Shown here: in pieces, positions 29,628 to 37,289 of the stretch
Layout of the letters: the number at the start of each line of letters is the position of its first letter
How positions within the stretch are numbered: position 1 is the first letter of the stretch
NCBI RefSeq assembly: GCF_001649575.2
Contig: NC_051431.1
Coordinates: 7,302,274 to 7,366,273 of the forward strand
DNA: 64,000 bases
Direction of reading: 5' to 3'
From: Kryptolebias marmoratus
Lineage: Eukaryota; Chordata; Actinopteri; Cyprinodontiformes; Rivulidae
Translations under genes and position numbers: made by a program
The notes under the pieces: generated by a model
What the model was told of the DNA's origin: nothing
What the model saw: only the letters and a program-made list of their open reading frames with translations
The model's database searches: none

Positions 29628-32171
29628 GGTCAGGACGTGCTGTAACCCAATCCTATTCAAAGCACACAACGGCTTTTTTTTTTTATGGCTCCTCAGAAGG
29701 TTTTCAGTGTTTCCTTCTGGCACATAAACTCTGAATATCAGCTGAAGCAAATTTCTTTAGCTGAGTGTCGAGCGGCTCTTCTTCAAAACTTTTAATTTTA
29801 ACCCTTTTTGTTGGTTTTATTTGTATAGAAAATAAAAAAGTTTGATTTTGGACTATTTTAGCTGAATGATGCTGAACTTCTTCATAAAGAATTAATCAAG
29901 ATAAAACCTGCTAAAATCAGCAAAACCTTTAGCTTAAAGCTAATATCAACTTAACTGTAGCTAAAAGCTAAAATCAGTGAACCTGTCGCTAAAAGCTAAA
30001 ATCAACGCAACTGTAGCTAAAAGCTAAATTCAACATAATTGTAGCTAACAGCTAAAATTAGCGCAACAGTTTCCAAACATTAAAATGTGCGTAATTGAAG
30101 CTAAAAGGTAAAATTAGCAAAACAGTGGCTCGAAGCTCAAATTAGCATAACTAGCTGAAAACGTAAATGAGCAAAAACCTAACTAAAATTTACACAACCT
30201 CAGCTAAAAGCTAAAGTTAACAAAACCCGTAGCAAAAGTAAAAATTAGCAAGGCAGAAGCTAAAAGGAGCAAAAGAAACCAACAATGGGGCAAAAACGCT
30301 GATTTAGATTTTGGGGAATAACGTTTTTAAAGTAATTTAAGACCTCTTGATGGGTTTCTATGGGGAAGATTGTTGTAAATAAAGTTGAATTATTCAAAAA
30401 GTATAAAAGTTGCAGAAACTAAAAGTCTTAGCTCACGTTTTCCAGTCAGGCGGGACGTTTTGTATCAGGAAACTGAACTGATTTATTACAAATAAAATCA
30501 TTATTATTTGTTCTTTAGTCAAGAACCAGAAATAAAGTCTCGTTTTGAACTCGTCTTCGGTCCCGTTCCACGGCTCACGTTCCGCGGCTCACGTTCCGCG
30601 GCTCACGTTCCGCTCTGCTCCTCCACAGAACCATCAGTACCACTGTCCTCGCTTCCCGGTCCAGTGTCCAAACCAGTGCGGCACGCCCAACATCGCTCGA
30701 GAGGACCTGGCCAACCACGTGAAGGACAACTGTGGCAACGCGCTCGTCCTCTGTCCTTTCAAAGACGCCGGCTGCAAACACAGAGTAAGAGTCCGGATGG
30801 AGCTTGGCTCCGGTCGGCTCCCGGTTCTTCGTTTTCCCACAGACGGCGTTTTGTGTTTCCAGACATCCAGTTCTGTGTTTTTAACGCAAGCGAGTCTCCC
30901 ACATTCCGATGACACCTTTGAATTTATTTATTTTGAAGCTTGGATTCGTTGAAACGTGGACAGCTCTGTTGCTCTGTTTGGACTCGGACCATCTGGAAAG
31001 CTGGACGTGTAAAAATGTACAGACGGCCTGATGGAAATGAAACACAGCAGTGATTCATTTTCTCACCCCACATAACTATCATATTACACATTTACTGTTA
31101 ATATTTAGCTTCATGTACGACCTCAAGACATTAATATGTGGACTTTCTTAAATGTCCTGATTTCTTTAGACCCATTCAGACTGTTATTTTCCCCTTCAAA
31201 TCCTCTCTTTTTCTTTTCACAACTACTTTGTATTTGTAAAACAACATCCCCGTCGAAGCTCTTTGGGCCGTAAACTTAAAAATAATGCAGGTTTATCGAA
31301 GTTAGAGTTTCCCCCTCAGCCCAGTGGAGTCCGGTCCTGGTCCTGCAGGTTTGAGATGTTTCTCTGCTCGTCAGCAGGTCTTCAGGTCCTGCAGACGCCT
31401 CACTCAGGTGAGTTTGAACAGAGAAACACCTGAAACCTGCAGGACCAGGACGGGACGCCGCTGCCTCAGATAATCCAAAGTAGAAAAGGTTCGACTGAAA
31501 TCGTCTCCACGTATTAAATCTGCGTTCTCCTTCTGCAGTGCCCCAAGCTGGCCATCAGCCGTCACCTAGAAGACACCACCAAGTCCCACCTGACCCTGAT
31601 GTGCAACCTGGTGGGGCGCCAGCGGCAGGAGATCCTGGAGCTTCGCCGGGAGATGGAGGAGCTGTCCGTCAGCCACGATGGCGTCCTCATCTGGAAAATC
31701 AGCGACTACTCCCGCAAGCTCCAGGAGGCCAAGCTGCGAAGCAACCACGAGTTCTTCAGCCCGCCGTTCTACACCCACCGCTACGGCTACAAGCTGCAGG
31801 TGTCGGCCTTCCTGAACGGGAACGGCAGCGGCGAGGGCTCCCACCTGTCCGTCTACATCCGGGTGCTGCCGGGCGAGTACGACAACCTGCTGGAGTGGCC
31901 CTTCTCCTACAAGGTGACGTTCTCCATCCTGGACCAGAGCGACCCGTCCCTGTCCAAACCGCAGCACATCACGGAGACCTTCAACCCGGACCCCAACTGG
32001 AAGAACTTCCAGAAGCCCAGCAGCAGCCGCAACTCGCTGGACGAGAGCACCCTGGGCTTCGGCTACCCCAAGTTCATCTCGCACGAGGAGATTAAGAAGA
32101 GGAACTACATCCGAGACAACTGCATCTTCATCAAGGCTTCTATAGAGATTCCCCAGAAGATAATGGGTTAG
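2346..32171 (+). CDS. traf4: traf4: TNF receptor-associated factor 4, complete, 7 coding exons, 470 aa
   Basis: Join 2346-2488, 23971-24022, 28505-28609, 28683-28844, 29206-29367, 30629-30784 and 31539-32171: 1413 nt, in phase throughout, TAG stop. The product closely resembles human TRAF4 from the N-terminus (MPGFDYKFLEKPKRR) to the C-terminus (SIEIPQKIMG), and the length of 470 aa equals the human protein as I recall it. Order of domains: RING (C18, C21, C34, H36, C39, C42, C54, D57; the final Asp is typical of TRAF RINGs), seven CCHC/CCHH zinc fingers (about 83-277), a short coiled coil (about 283-304) and MATH/TRAF-C (about 308-463). Known for the family: an adaptor and E3-ligase-like protein at tight junctions and in TNFR/TGF-beta/NOD signalling, needed in neural and tracheal development of the mouse. 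Teleosts can carry traf4a and traf4b; which one this is cannot be decided from the window alone. No frameshift or lost zinc ligand is seen. Confidence 0.95.
4427..4605. other. Sequence gap (170 N) beside a G-tract
   Basis: Positions 4427-4596 are N, entered from a C/T-rich tract and left through a run of 9 G. Lies in traf4 intron 1. Reading frames across it are artefacts. Confidence 0.9.
6410..6545 (-). repeat. Interspersed repeat with 'GATATTTTGCTAAC' end
   Basis: Read on the minus strand, this matches the end of the sequence at 47385-47640: CCTGAAAGTTTCAGTAAAAT, a gap, then GATATTTTGCTAACAGACAG. A third copy starts near 43100. The motif set (GTTTCRTYAAAATCC, then GATATTTTGCTAAC) is common in fish interspersed repeats. 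The family cannot be named from here. Confidence 0.5.
8355..8392. repeat. Perfect 17-bp hairpin with 4-nt loop
   Basis: AAAACTTAATCAGCATC (8355-8371), loop TTCT, then the exact reverse complement (8376-8392), followed by a T-rich stretch. Lies in traf4 intron 1. The stem is too short for a typical microRNA precursor. It may be a remnant of a foldback transposon. Confidence 0.7.
8880..9010 (+). promoter_or_regulatory. Candidate conserved non-coding element in intron 1
   Basis: A non-repetitive block with clustered factor-like motifs: GAACAAAGG (SOX-like) near 8972 and ACATTCCAGC (TEAD-like) near 8987. No coding potential is seen. The call rests on motif density and texture only; no alignment could be run. 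Confidence 0.2.
10251..10464. mobile_element. Non-autonomous DNA transposon (foldback/MITE-like), copy 1
   Basis: The ends are GGGGTCAAACTCCAGG on the left and CAGTTTGACACCCC on the right, an imperfect inverted pair. The interior has CTGTCCTGGCAG and CTGCTCCAACACACC, shared with the copies at 22041, 31325 and 54399. No open frame of note. Fish repeats of this type are usually assigned to non-autonomous DNA transposons; exact family unknown. Confidence 0.6.
12170..12194. repeat. (CA)12 microsatellite
   Basis: A plain run of CA dinucleotides in traf4 intron 1. Confidence 0.95.
12857..12893. repeat. (GT)n microsatellite with G5 interruption
   Basis: GT run interrupted once by GGGGG at about 12872-12877. 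In traf4 intron 1. Confidence 0.95.
14100..15480. repeat. Diverged tandem array, unit about 340-385 bp
   Basis: Related blocks recur: CAGACGTGTTTAAGT at 14330, CAGATGTGTTTCTC at 14671, CAGATTTAAATGTTTG at 14876 and CAGATTTAAATGTTTC at 15261 (spacings 341, 205 and 385). Each is followed by related text including GAGCAGCTTC (or TAGCAGCTTC) and ATGCTAAGCTAAGC with GCTAACTGTRRCC and a GATGATG. The 205-bp step means one unit is truncated. The two rightmost units are most alike. A TA run (about 15342-15358) has expanded in the last one. No coding potential. Confidence 0.75.
15680..16030 (+). promoter_or_regulatory. Candidate conserved non-coding element in intron 1
   Basis: A unique block right after the 14.1-15.5 kb array, with balanced composition and an octamer-like ATATGCAAA at about 15804. 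Open frames exist on both strands over the same 200 bases, which points to lack of stops rather than coding. Enhancer function is inference. Confidence 0.25.
17870..18210 (+). promoter_or_regulatory. Candidate conserved non-coding element in intron 1
   Basis: A unique block with TAAT-type sites (CTAACTAATTG at about 17885, GGTAATTTGG at about 17935), and CATTACATAAG at about 18183. No coding or repeat character. Judged on texture alone. Confidence 0.2.
20882..20906 (+). repeat. Poly-A tract (25 A)
   Basis: Homopolymer in traf4 intron 1. Another A-run lies at about 21085-21102 and a T-run at about 21018-21030. Might mark a retroposed end, but no target duplication was found. Confidence 0.85.
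21281..21361. other. Sequence gap (42 N) inside a long C-tract
   Basis: N at 21297-21338, flanked by C12TCCC on the left and 23 C on the right. The gap is probably a C-homopolymer that could not be resolved. Confidence 0.9.
22041..22240. mobile_element. Foldback/MITE-like DNA transposon, copy 2
   Basis: Imperfect inverted arms. The left reads GGTCCTGGAGGGCCACCATC then GCGTGGTTTC. The right, reverse-complemented, reads GGTCCTGGAGGGACACCGTC then GCGTGGTTTC. Both arms have CTGCTCCAACACACCTGATT. The centre is ACAGGCTTCTGCAGAACATG. Non-coding. In traf4 intron 1. Confidence 0.75.
23370..23710 (+). promoter_or_regulatory. Candidate conserved non-coding element in intron 1
   Basis: A unique AT/GC-balanced block 260 bp before exon 2, with TTTAATGA, TCATTAAAG and ATTAAAGAGCAAATG runs. 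Frames of about 70 aa here overlap each other and match nothing I know. Possible enhancer or splicing-related element; inference. Confidence 0.22.
23971..24022 (+). CDS. traf4: traf4 coding exon 2 (end of RING, 52 nt)
   Basis: The acceptor is TTTGTTGCAG|TGAGGG and the donor AAG|GTAGGA. Two bases from exon 1 plus T make Ser48. It then reads EGVFKCPEDQLPLDYAK, with C54 and D57 as the last RING ligands. This 17-residue stretch is identical to human TRAF4. The exon is too short to stand out as an open frame and was found by splice phase and similarity. Confidence 0.95.
24467..24946 (+). mobile_element. hAT-like non-autonomous DNA transposon, copy A
   Basis: Starts CAGGGGTGTCAAAC and ends GTTTGACACGTGTG, an imperfect terminal inverted repeat of the CAGGGGTGTCAAAC type. 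The flanks CTGTAAAC (24459-24466) and CTGTATAG (24947-24954) agree at 6 of 8 positions, as expected for an old 8-bp hAT target duplication. Near the 3' end it has the typical GGATCTGGCCCGCGGGCC. The body matches the reverse complement of 53735-54396. Lies in traf4 intron 2. Confidence 0.7.
25195..25270 (+). promoter_or_regulatory. Homeodomain-site-rich block in intron 2
   Basis: Within 60 bases: CATCATTAGGCCATTAAGC, CTTTAATGAG and CCTAATAGC. Dense ATTA/TAAT cores in otherwise GC-rich sequence suggest a regulatory element. No other support. Confidence 0.2.
26375..27330 (-). repeat. Composite repeat: conserved module plus TAGCTTTTAGC array, split by an insertion
   Basis: The module (about 26380-26470: GTAACTTTTCCACG, CCATAGAAACACATC) is followed by a degenerate array of TTTTAGCTA/TTTTGCTAC units (26495-26749). 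The array resumes at 27227-27330 after a 477-bp insertion. It belongs to the family seen at 29930, 35285, 46020, 48490, 59040 and 63165. Strand is arbitrary: '-' marks copies reading module then TTTTAGC array on the + strand. Confidence 0.75.
26750..27226 (+). mobile_element. 477-bp MITE-like element nested in a repeat array (TTA target duplication)
   Basis: Left end CCGTATTTTCCGGACTATAA. The right end, reverse-complemented, is CGGATTTTCTGC. Subterminal TTATAGTCC/TTATAATCC motifs face inward from both ends. TTA lies directly on both sides (26747-26749 and 27227-27229). A 3-bp TTA duplication is the habit of PIF/Harbinger elements, so I favour a non-autonomous member, but the family is not proven. 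Contains a GCACCTTATAATC-type repeat; no transposase. Confidence 0.6.
28505..28609 (+). CDS. traf4: traf4 coding exon 3 (first zinc-finger half)
   Basis: Residues 66-100, IYPDPELEQQILALPIRC onward. The acceptor is TTTCCTCAG|ATC and the donor CAG|GTGAGA, phase 0 at both ends. C83 and C90 begin the first TRAF zinc finger, which is completed by H102 and C106 in exon 4. Third codon positions are mostly G or C. Confidence 0.95.
28610..28682 (+). other. traf4: traf4 intron 3 (73 nt)
   Basis: Bounded by GTGAGA and CTCCCTCAG, with a consensus branch-point-like GCTAAC about 20 nt before the acceptor. At 73 nt it is close to the minimal size for vertebrate introns, and it is GC-rich. Confidence 0.9.
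28683..28844 (+). CDS. traf4: traf4 coding exon 4 (zinc fingers 1-3)
   Basis: Residues 101-154, starting GHFSTCAFNVIPCPNRC. It completes finger 1 (H102, C106), holds finger 2 (C113, C117, H129, C134) and starts finger 3 (C141, C144). The acceptor is CTCCCTCAG|GGC and the donor GAG|GTAAAA. At 162 nt it has the same length as exon 5. Third-position GC is very high. Confidence 0.95.
28845..29205 (+). other. traf4: traf4 intron 4 (361 nt)
   Basis: Bounded by GTAAAA and AATGCCAG. The donor is weaker than the others (purine-rich +3 to +6). I see no repeat or conserved-looking element in it. Confidence 0.85.
29206..29367 (+). CDS. traf4: traf4 coding exon 5 (zinc fingers 3-5)
   Basis: Residues 155-208. 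It opens with NHQG and holds H156/C160 of finger 3, finger 4 (C167, C171, H183, C188) and the first pair of finger 5 (C195, C198). The acceptor is TTAATGCCAG|AAC and the donor CAG|GTGGGT, phase 0 at both ends. The human protein has SHEG at the start, so the opening is slightly diverged. Confidence 0.95.
29597..29625. repeat. (CA)n microsatellite in traf4 intron 5
   Basis: Pure CA run of about 14 units. Confidence 0.95.
29930..30420 (+). repeat. Composite TAGCTAAAAGC array with conserved module (intron 5)
   Basis: Degenerate units of AGCTAAAAGCTAAAATCA to about 30270, then the conserved module in this orientation: GAATAACGTTTTTAAAGTAA, GGGTTTCTATGGGG, TTGTAAATAAAGTTGAATTA, AAGTATAAAAGTTGC. 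The reverse complement of the module matches 48490-48610 well. Confidence 0.8.
30571..30612 (+). repeat. Three perfect tandem 14-mers at the exon 6 acceptor
   Basis: CGGCTCACGTTCCG occurs at 30571, 30585 and 30599 without a mismatch, ending 16 nt before exon 6. Each unit holds CTCAC, which fits the vertebrate branch-point consensus YTNAY. The last A lies 23 nt from the 3' splice site, within the usual window. The remaining CTCTGCTCCTCCACAG serves as polypyrimidine tract and AG. Confidence 0.95.
30629..30784 (+). CDS. traf4: traf4 coding exon 6 (zinc fingers 5-7)
   Basis: Residues 209-260. It opens with NHQY, supplying H210/C214 of finger 5, then finger 6 (C221, C225, H238, C243) and C250/C257 of finger 7. 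The acceptor is CTCCTCCACAG|AAC and the donor AGA|GTAAGA. Three tandem 14-mers lie just upstream of the polypyrimidine tract (see repeat at 30571). Confidence 0.95.
30785..31538 (+). other. traf4: traf4 intron 6 (754 nt)
   Basis: Bounded by GTAAGA and TTCTGCAG. It holds a small foldback repeat (31325-31462) whose 18-bp arms are perfect. The rest is AT-rich and unremarkable. Confidence 0.9.
31325..31462. mobile_element. Foldback/MITE-like element, copy 3 (intron 6)
   Basis: Arms TCCTGGTCCTGCAGGTTT and its exact reverse complement enclose about 70 bp; TTTCTCTG and CAGAGAAA follow inside the arms. Related to the copies at 10251, 22041 and 54399 but shortened and lacking the CCAACACACC core. Confidence 0.65.
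31539..32171 (+). CDS. traf4: traf4 terminal coding exon 7 (finger 7 end, coiled coil, MATH domain, stop)
   Basis: Residues 261-470 and TAG. The acceptor is CCTTCTGCAG|TGC. H269 and H277 probably complete finger 7. Residues about 283-304 (LVGRQRQEILELRREMEELS region) look like a short coiled coil. The MATH/TRAF-C domain begins at DGVLIWKISDY (307) and includes the conserved FYTHRYGYKLQVSAFLNGNG, LEWPF, LDQSDP and FGYPKFISHEE stretches. GC at third positions is extreme, which creates long false open frames on the antisense strand and in the other sense frames. A single large last exon for the TRAF domain is usual for TRAF4. Confidence 0.97.
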   Translation, partial: CPKLAISRHLEDTTKSHLTLMCNLVGRQRQEILELRREMEELSVSHDGVLIWKISDYSRKLQEAKLRSNHEFFSPPFYTHRYGYKLQVSAFLNGNGSGEGSHLSVYIRVLPGEYDNLLEWPFSYKVTFSILDQSDPSLSKPQHITETFNPDPNWKNFQKPSSSRNSLDESTLGFGYPKFISHEEIKKRNYIRDNCIFIKASIEIPQKIMG

Positions 32172-34300
32172 GATTCCACCGTTTACCCGCTCGCGAAGGA
32201 GTACGATGGGTTAAAGACTGGAACTGACGCTTAACCTTGAAGACTTCCACATGTTTACCCTTTAGAAACTTCCTGTCCTCAGCCCCTCCCACCGCAGAGC
32301 TGGAAGCGAGTCCGTTTGGCGCGAGCTGGATCGGCGGGAGGAGGAAGTGTTTGGTCCACAGAGCCGTCGCTTTCTGCCGTTTCTTTCTATTCGTATTTTT
32401 TTATACGTTTGTTGACCTTTTATCACCGTCTACAACTAAAAGCCTTTGAAATCAAACAGTGCCTAGAGTGTTTATCTTAAGTTCTACTTCTGTTGTTGTT
32501 GTTTCTGCAGTACCGATGGTAAAGATTACAGGAAACGAGGCGCATCATCAAGCCGGTGCACAGAGAGGAGGCCAATAGAGTAGAAATACCTGCTTCATCA
32601 GCGAGCTTAAGGAGGAAGCTAAGCAGACTGGAGCTCGAGCCCGATTGCCTTTGGTTTACGCTGTCATACGTCCCTTAACAAACACAGACGGGTTTGTCTA
32701 AACACAAACAAACAAACAAACCAGGACACCCGTAGCTAAAGAAAAAAAAAATTTCATAATGTCATAAAATGTGGTTTGATTTTGATCGCTTTCATTATTC
32801 CAGGAAACACACTGGAACTAAAACCTGCTTCTGTTTTGTCCCCTCAAACAGGAATTAAATAAAATCAACATGGCCGCCTTTTGTGAACAATTTTCACTCC
32901 ACGAAAGTTGTGAAATTTGTTCCTTTATTCATACAAAAACCTTTAGACAAAACCAACTTCCTGTTTGCTCCTGCTAGCTTAGATTGTTTGGATTACCTTT
33001 TGCTAGTTGCATTAGCTTAGGCTATGCTCGTTAGCTTAGGTTTTGCTCATTAGCTTTTTGTCTTACGCTATGCTAAGCTAGCAAGCTGTCAAATGATCTA
33101 ACTTTTCGCTGAATAAAATGCTTTTTAACTTTTTAAACCAGACAAAAATCCCTAAAATGATGAGAAAGCTGCTTTAAATGAGCTAACCTCCCACTGCAGG
33201 ATCTGTCTTGTGTTTTTACGGAATCCAACTCGATCAGAGGTCGTTTTTTCAGGAGCAGAAACCTCGTCACGACTCCATATTTATTCTGGAGTCCCCAGCA
33301 GTAATAAAAAGGAAAAAAAAAAAACCGCACCTTTCCGTTGGTTTGCTGATGAACTAAGCAGGCGAAGTAAACGTGCATTTAACAGTGAAGGAAGAAGCCA
33401 TGTGGCCTTTTTGGTTTTTTTATTTTTTATTTTTTTACAGCTCGTCTTCGCATGAGGTGTTCGGGGTGAACAGAGCAACAAATGCATGCTCCACGTGTCA
33501 CCGCCGTCTTCTTCTTTTTCTTCTTTTTTACTGTAAGCTGTATTCTTGAAATCGCCGCTTATTGATGACTGTTCCTCCTCCTCCTTTTTTTTTTTTTTGG
33601 ACCATTTGAAAGTTGACAAACTGTCAGAAAGAAAAGCTTTTCAGATTTTGTTTTTTATATATTCGTAAAATGTGAACGCTCTGGACCGTAGAGACGATGG
33701 GGCGGAACGGAGGGCTGCCCGCTGGGCGTCCAGGGACTGATATAAGTCTTTGTTGTCACCATGGTTACCGGCGGACGACGATCAGCCCTTCATCGGGGCT
33801 GGGACGACTTAGACGATACAGTTAACTCGTGATACGTGTGAATACTAATGTAAAAACGGAAGCACATTCTTTTTGTTATTACACGTTCTCCTCTTCTCGT
33901 CACGATACCAGCTGAGATTTTACAGTGATTCAAAGACGCAAGAAATGAAACGAAACTAATTGTTTTTTTTTGTAAGATTCTGTATTTTTAAAAGTACCTA
34001 ACTGTTTTATACAAGCTCCTGTTTTTTTGTTTCTTTGTTTTATTTTTGTGTTGGGGAGTCGGGGTTGACTTTTGGGAGTTTTCAGACCCTCTTCCGCCTC
34101 CTGAACTTTTGGAAATAATCCGTTTGTCCGTGTGGTTTGAGTCTGTTCTGTCTGTATCGTCCCCCCCCCTTTTTAAAAGTATTTATTTTAAGGAGCCGTC
34201 GCGTGAGTTTGGACTGATGGCGCAAATGTTTTACCGCGTTGATTGATGAGTGCTTGTCAATTTCTTAACTGAAATAAAATCCCATATATTATAGCTTTTC
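32172..34300 (+). other. traf4: Putative traf4 3' UTR
   Basis: After the TAG there is no further splice-supported coding. AATAAA candidates lie at 32858, 33112 and 34273. The last is followed by a GT-rich stretch (TGTTTGTGTTTG, about 34301-34312) at the usual distance and is preceded by the T-rich, unique sequence typical of vertebrate 3' ends, so I favour it. A TAGCTTAGG-type repeat at about 33010-33070 would then be inside the UTR. Earlier signals could give shorter transcripts. Confidence 0.45.
34273..34278 (+). terminator. traf4: Probable traf4 polyadenylation signal AATAAA
   Basis: Canonical hexamer with a GT-rich element about 25-35 nt downstream. Alternative hexamers at 32858 and 33112 lack as clear a downstream element. 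Transcript ends would settle the choice. Confidence 0.45.
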
Positions 34301-34514
34301 TCGCTGTTTGTGTTTGCGCCTTACAGTCTTTTTTTATTTTTGTTTAATCTGCTTTGAGACACTGCGGGACGTCCAGATCCAGACTGACAAACAGGTGATG
34401 GCTAACCAACCGGACCCTGTGGTCCTGTGGTGATAGATGTAGCAGTCCCAACCGACTGTAACATCAGGAAGAAGGAGCACAGGAAGCTCGGAGCGTCGAG
34501 GCCTCAGTGGTACC

Positions 34515-34980
34515 AAGTCAAATTTCTTTATATAGCACTTTTCAACAACAGGGCATTACAAAGTGCTGTACAACATGCAAACATAAAAATACAAAGTCAT
34601 AAAACACACAACGAAAATATAGAGCTAAGCATATCTAAAACATGAGACACTAAATGAGAATAAGTCGTACTAAAGATAAACCAAAGACAAACTGAGGAGA
34701 ACCAAACTACAATATAACATAAACTAAACTACAGTTTAAAAACCTCAGCCGAACAAAACCCATGAAAACACACCCAATTTAAAGTTACATAAAAATACAG
34801 AGTAAAACTGATCTAAAACAAGTCATAATAAACTAAAAATAAAAATAAGCTGAGGAAAACCAAACTAGGATATAATGAAAGTGAACATAAACTAGACTAG
34901 GATTTTAAAAAAATCTCAGATTAATGAGACGTCATAAAAACTGAATTTTAGATACCAAAGGCTCACTAAGGGTACCGATG
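34515..34980. repeat. Interspersed repeat with internal duplication of about 205 bp
   Basis: Opens with CAAATTTCTTTATATAGCAC and AAAGTGCTGTACAACATG, a start seen in many teleost repeats. Two related A-rich blocks follow: ACATAAAAATACAAAGT near 34581 and ACATAAAAATACAGAGT near 34787, each with a GAGGARAACCAAACTA motif and AACATAAACTA. No coding potential. Confidence 0.6.
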
Positions 34981-35284
34981 GCCAGCTAAGACTTAAAAAC
35001 ATTTTAATAGTTTAATAAAAGGTCTACGTGGTAAAAATCAAATGAGAAACTGTGGCGGTAAATACCATTAAATAATAAACAAACTGCGTTTTCTGCACAA
35101 ATACCAAACGACTGCAGGAATCTGGCGAAGAAGCAGAAACGGAGCTGTTCAAACTAAAAGAAGCAGAACGCCAACTAAAAACGGCAAAATACTGGATATA
35201 AAAAAGGTGCATTAGTAATAAGGTCATGGCTAAATGTAACAAAAAAAAAGTTAAAAGTCAAAGGGTAGTTGGAGGAAGCAAACT

Positions 35285-35525
35285 TCATCCTAAAAGTAAT
35301 GAAAGTTTAGCTAAAAACTAAAACTAACAAAAGGTTAGCTAAAAGCTAAAATAGCAAAAAATGTAGCTAAATGTGTTAAAAGTGTAGCTAGAAGCTAAAA
35401 GCAGCACAAGAAAAGGAAAACGGCAAATTTCCCAGAGAATAATGTTTTGAAGGAACTGAATCCTTGATGTTTTTATGGGGGAAAGTATTTGTCAATAAAG
35501 TTTTAGAAAGTAAAAAAGGTTAACA
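35285..35525 (+). repeat. Composite TAGCTAAAAGC array with conserved module
   Basis: A short array (to about 35415), then GAATAATGTTTTGAAGGAAC, GATGTTTTTATGGGGGAAAG, TTGTCAATAAAGTTTTAGAA: the same module as at 30295, diverged. Confidence 0.75.
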
Positions 35526-36534
35526 AAAACCTAAAGTCGCGGCTCCCACCTCCTGAACAAAATGGCCGTCTTGCTGTACGTACGGCTAAAATAGAACAAA
35601 ATGTGCAAATAAAAAACCTGTCAGAAACATAATAAACAGGAAGCAACAGATGCTGAACAGAAAGGTTAAAGCAGTCAACCTGAGGGATGCTTTTATTCAT
35701 GAAATCTAAAAACCTCAGATTCATCACCTGAGCTGTTGTACCTGGAAATCCAACAGAAGAAAAAGGACGCCGTTCTCGCTCCTTTGACCCCAAATCCTCT
35801 TAAAGTCAGATTAATCACAGATTTATGCTTTAGACGAGTTAATTTGAGGTACGTCTGGTTCCTCAGAGAGTCGAACTCTGAGCAGATCTTAAAGTTTGAA
35901 TCTTGTCGTGCACGGCGGCGGGCAACATGCATCCGTTGGAGAAATGCTCCTTTCAGAATAAGTTGCATTTAAAACTTCTCTCTGAAATATTGATGAACTC
36001 TTTTATCAACATTAATACTTTGTGAAGCTAATTTAGCTCCTGTCTCCATTTTCTCTCCTTAAAGATATTCAAAAAGTAAAAAAACAATAAAATCTTCAGG
36101 ATCTGACTTATTACAGACGAGCGCTCCTTTCTGTCGCCACCTCAGCGATGCAGGTCAGGGGTCAGAGGTCAGGGGTCACGGCAGCGTCCTTTACTCTGAG
36201 ACGAAGAGCAGTGAGGGGGAGGAGGACCAGGAAGTGAGCCAGGAGTTTTCATTAGCTTTCCATTTGGCGGATGTGCAGGATTTCAGAGAAGAGGGCGGCA
36301 GGAAGAAAAAGGAGCTTTTAATATGAAAGTGTCTCCGAGGTCCCTCAGGAGGACGGTCCTGCTTTTCACTTCCCGGACAAAAGCTCGCCAACGCTCTCAC
36401 AGAAACACGTGACCTCAACTCTCCCGGCGCACGTTTTAGGTCTGAAACACGAAAAAAACATCTGTTCTAAAAACCAGGCAGACCTTTCTTTAACGTTTCC
36501 ATGTTGCTGTGAGAAAGATATTTCCCAGCTGGAA

Positions 36535-36625
36535 GGACTCAAACATGGCTCCGGCTCAGATGTTGAGCTTGTGTTTGGTGCGGTAGTAGCTGAGAGTCGT
36601 CCTCAACACTTTCTTTGAACCAATC
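36535..36625 (-). repeat. Interspersed repeat fragment (ACGACTCTCAGCTACTACC)
   Basis: The reverse complement reads GACTCTCAGCTACTACCGCA then CCAAACACAAGCTCAACATC, matching GACTCTCAGCTACCACCACA then CCAAACCTTGGCTCAATATC at 47404. Same family, opposite orientation. Confidence 0.65.
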
Positions 36626-37289
36626 GGATTGCTCGTGACGTCGTCTGCACATGAAGTCTGTTCTCAGCACGAGACGATCGTAGGTTGAAATGTTTACCGT
36701 TTTATTCGTTTGTTTCGGTGCTCCATAATTCTCCGACACGGAGCGACACGAAGCGTTTCAGATCCAGAATGTGAGCCTCAGACTTTCCTGGCACGAAGCT
36801 CCCAACCAGCGAGCCGCTGCTGCTTCAGGGCGACACACACTCAAAATAGGAGCAGCTAATTACACGTTAGCCCGCTCCGTGTTCCCCGTGCAGAGCGGCG
36901 TCACGTGCTCGCTCGCTCGCTCTCTGATGACCCTCCTGTTCACGAGACGTAAATGATTTGCAGGAGGTCGCATTCCTGAACAGGACGGGCCTTTGGTCAA
37001 CGCTGAAACGAGGAGGAGGAAGATGGAGGCGAGCCCGAGCCGCGAGGCCTTCCTCGTCCCTAAACAGCACATCAAAGAGGAGCTACGGTTTATGAAGTGG
37101 TGCCGGGCTGTCGAGCCTCGAAACAAACAGGCCTCTCAGAGCCGGACTGAGCTGGGGTGGTGTCCTGAAGGGGGCTGCAAATCAGCGGCAGGACAAGAGG
37201 ACAGGACAGGACAAGAGGACACGAGTTAATGGATGAGTCAGGAAAATGAAGGAAGCGCCGGAGTTCACTTCTGTCCTGAAACAACAGCT

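Larger units (their letters stand above)
29368..30628 (+). other. traf4: traf4 intron 5 (1,261 nt)
   Basis: Bounded by GTGGGT and CTCCACAG. It contains a CA microsatellite (29597-29625), a composite TAGCTAAAAGC repeat with its conserved module (29930-30420) and three tandem 14-mers next to the acceptor (30571-30612). Confidence 0.9.

Noticed and set aside
31566..32084. Open frame of 172 codons antisense to traf4 exon 7, and a 185-codon frame in another sense frame
   Set aside because: Extreme GC at third positions of the real exon removes stops from other frames. The traf4 frame has full-length similarity to TRAF4; the others match nothing and are rich in Gln, Pro, Val and Ala.
32510..32530. 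Further traf4 exon after TTTCTGCAG
   Set aside because: It follows the stop codon and polypyrimidine-AG matches are common; no donor follows the stop that would make it a 3' UTR exon with confidence.
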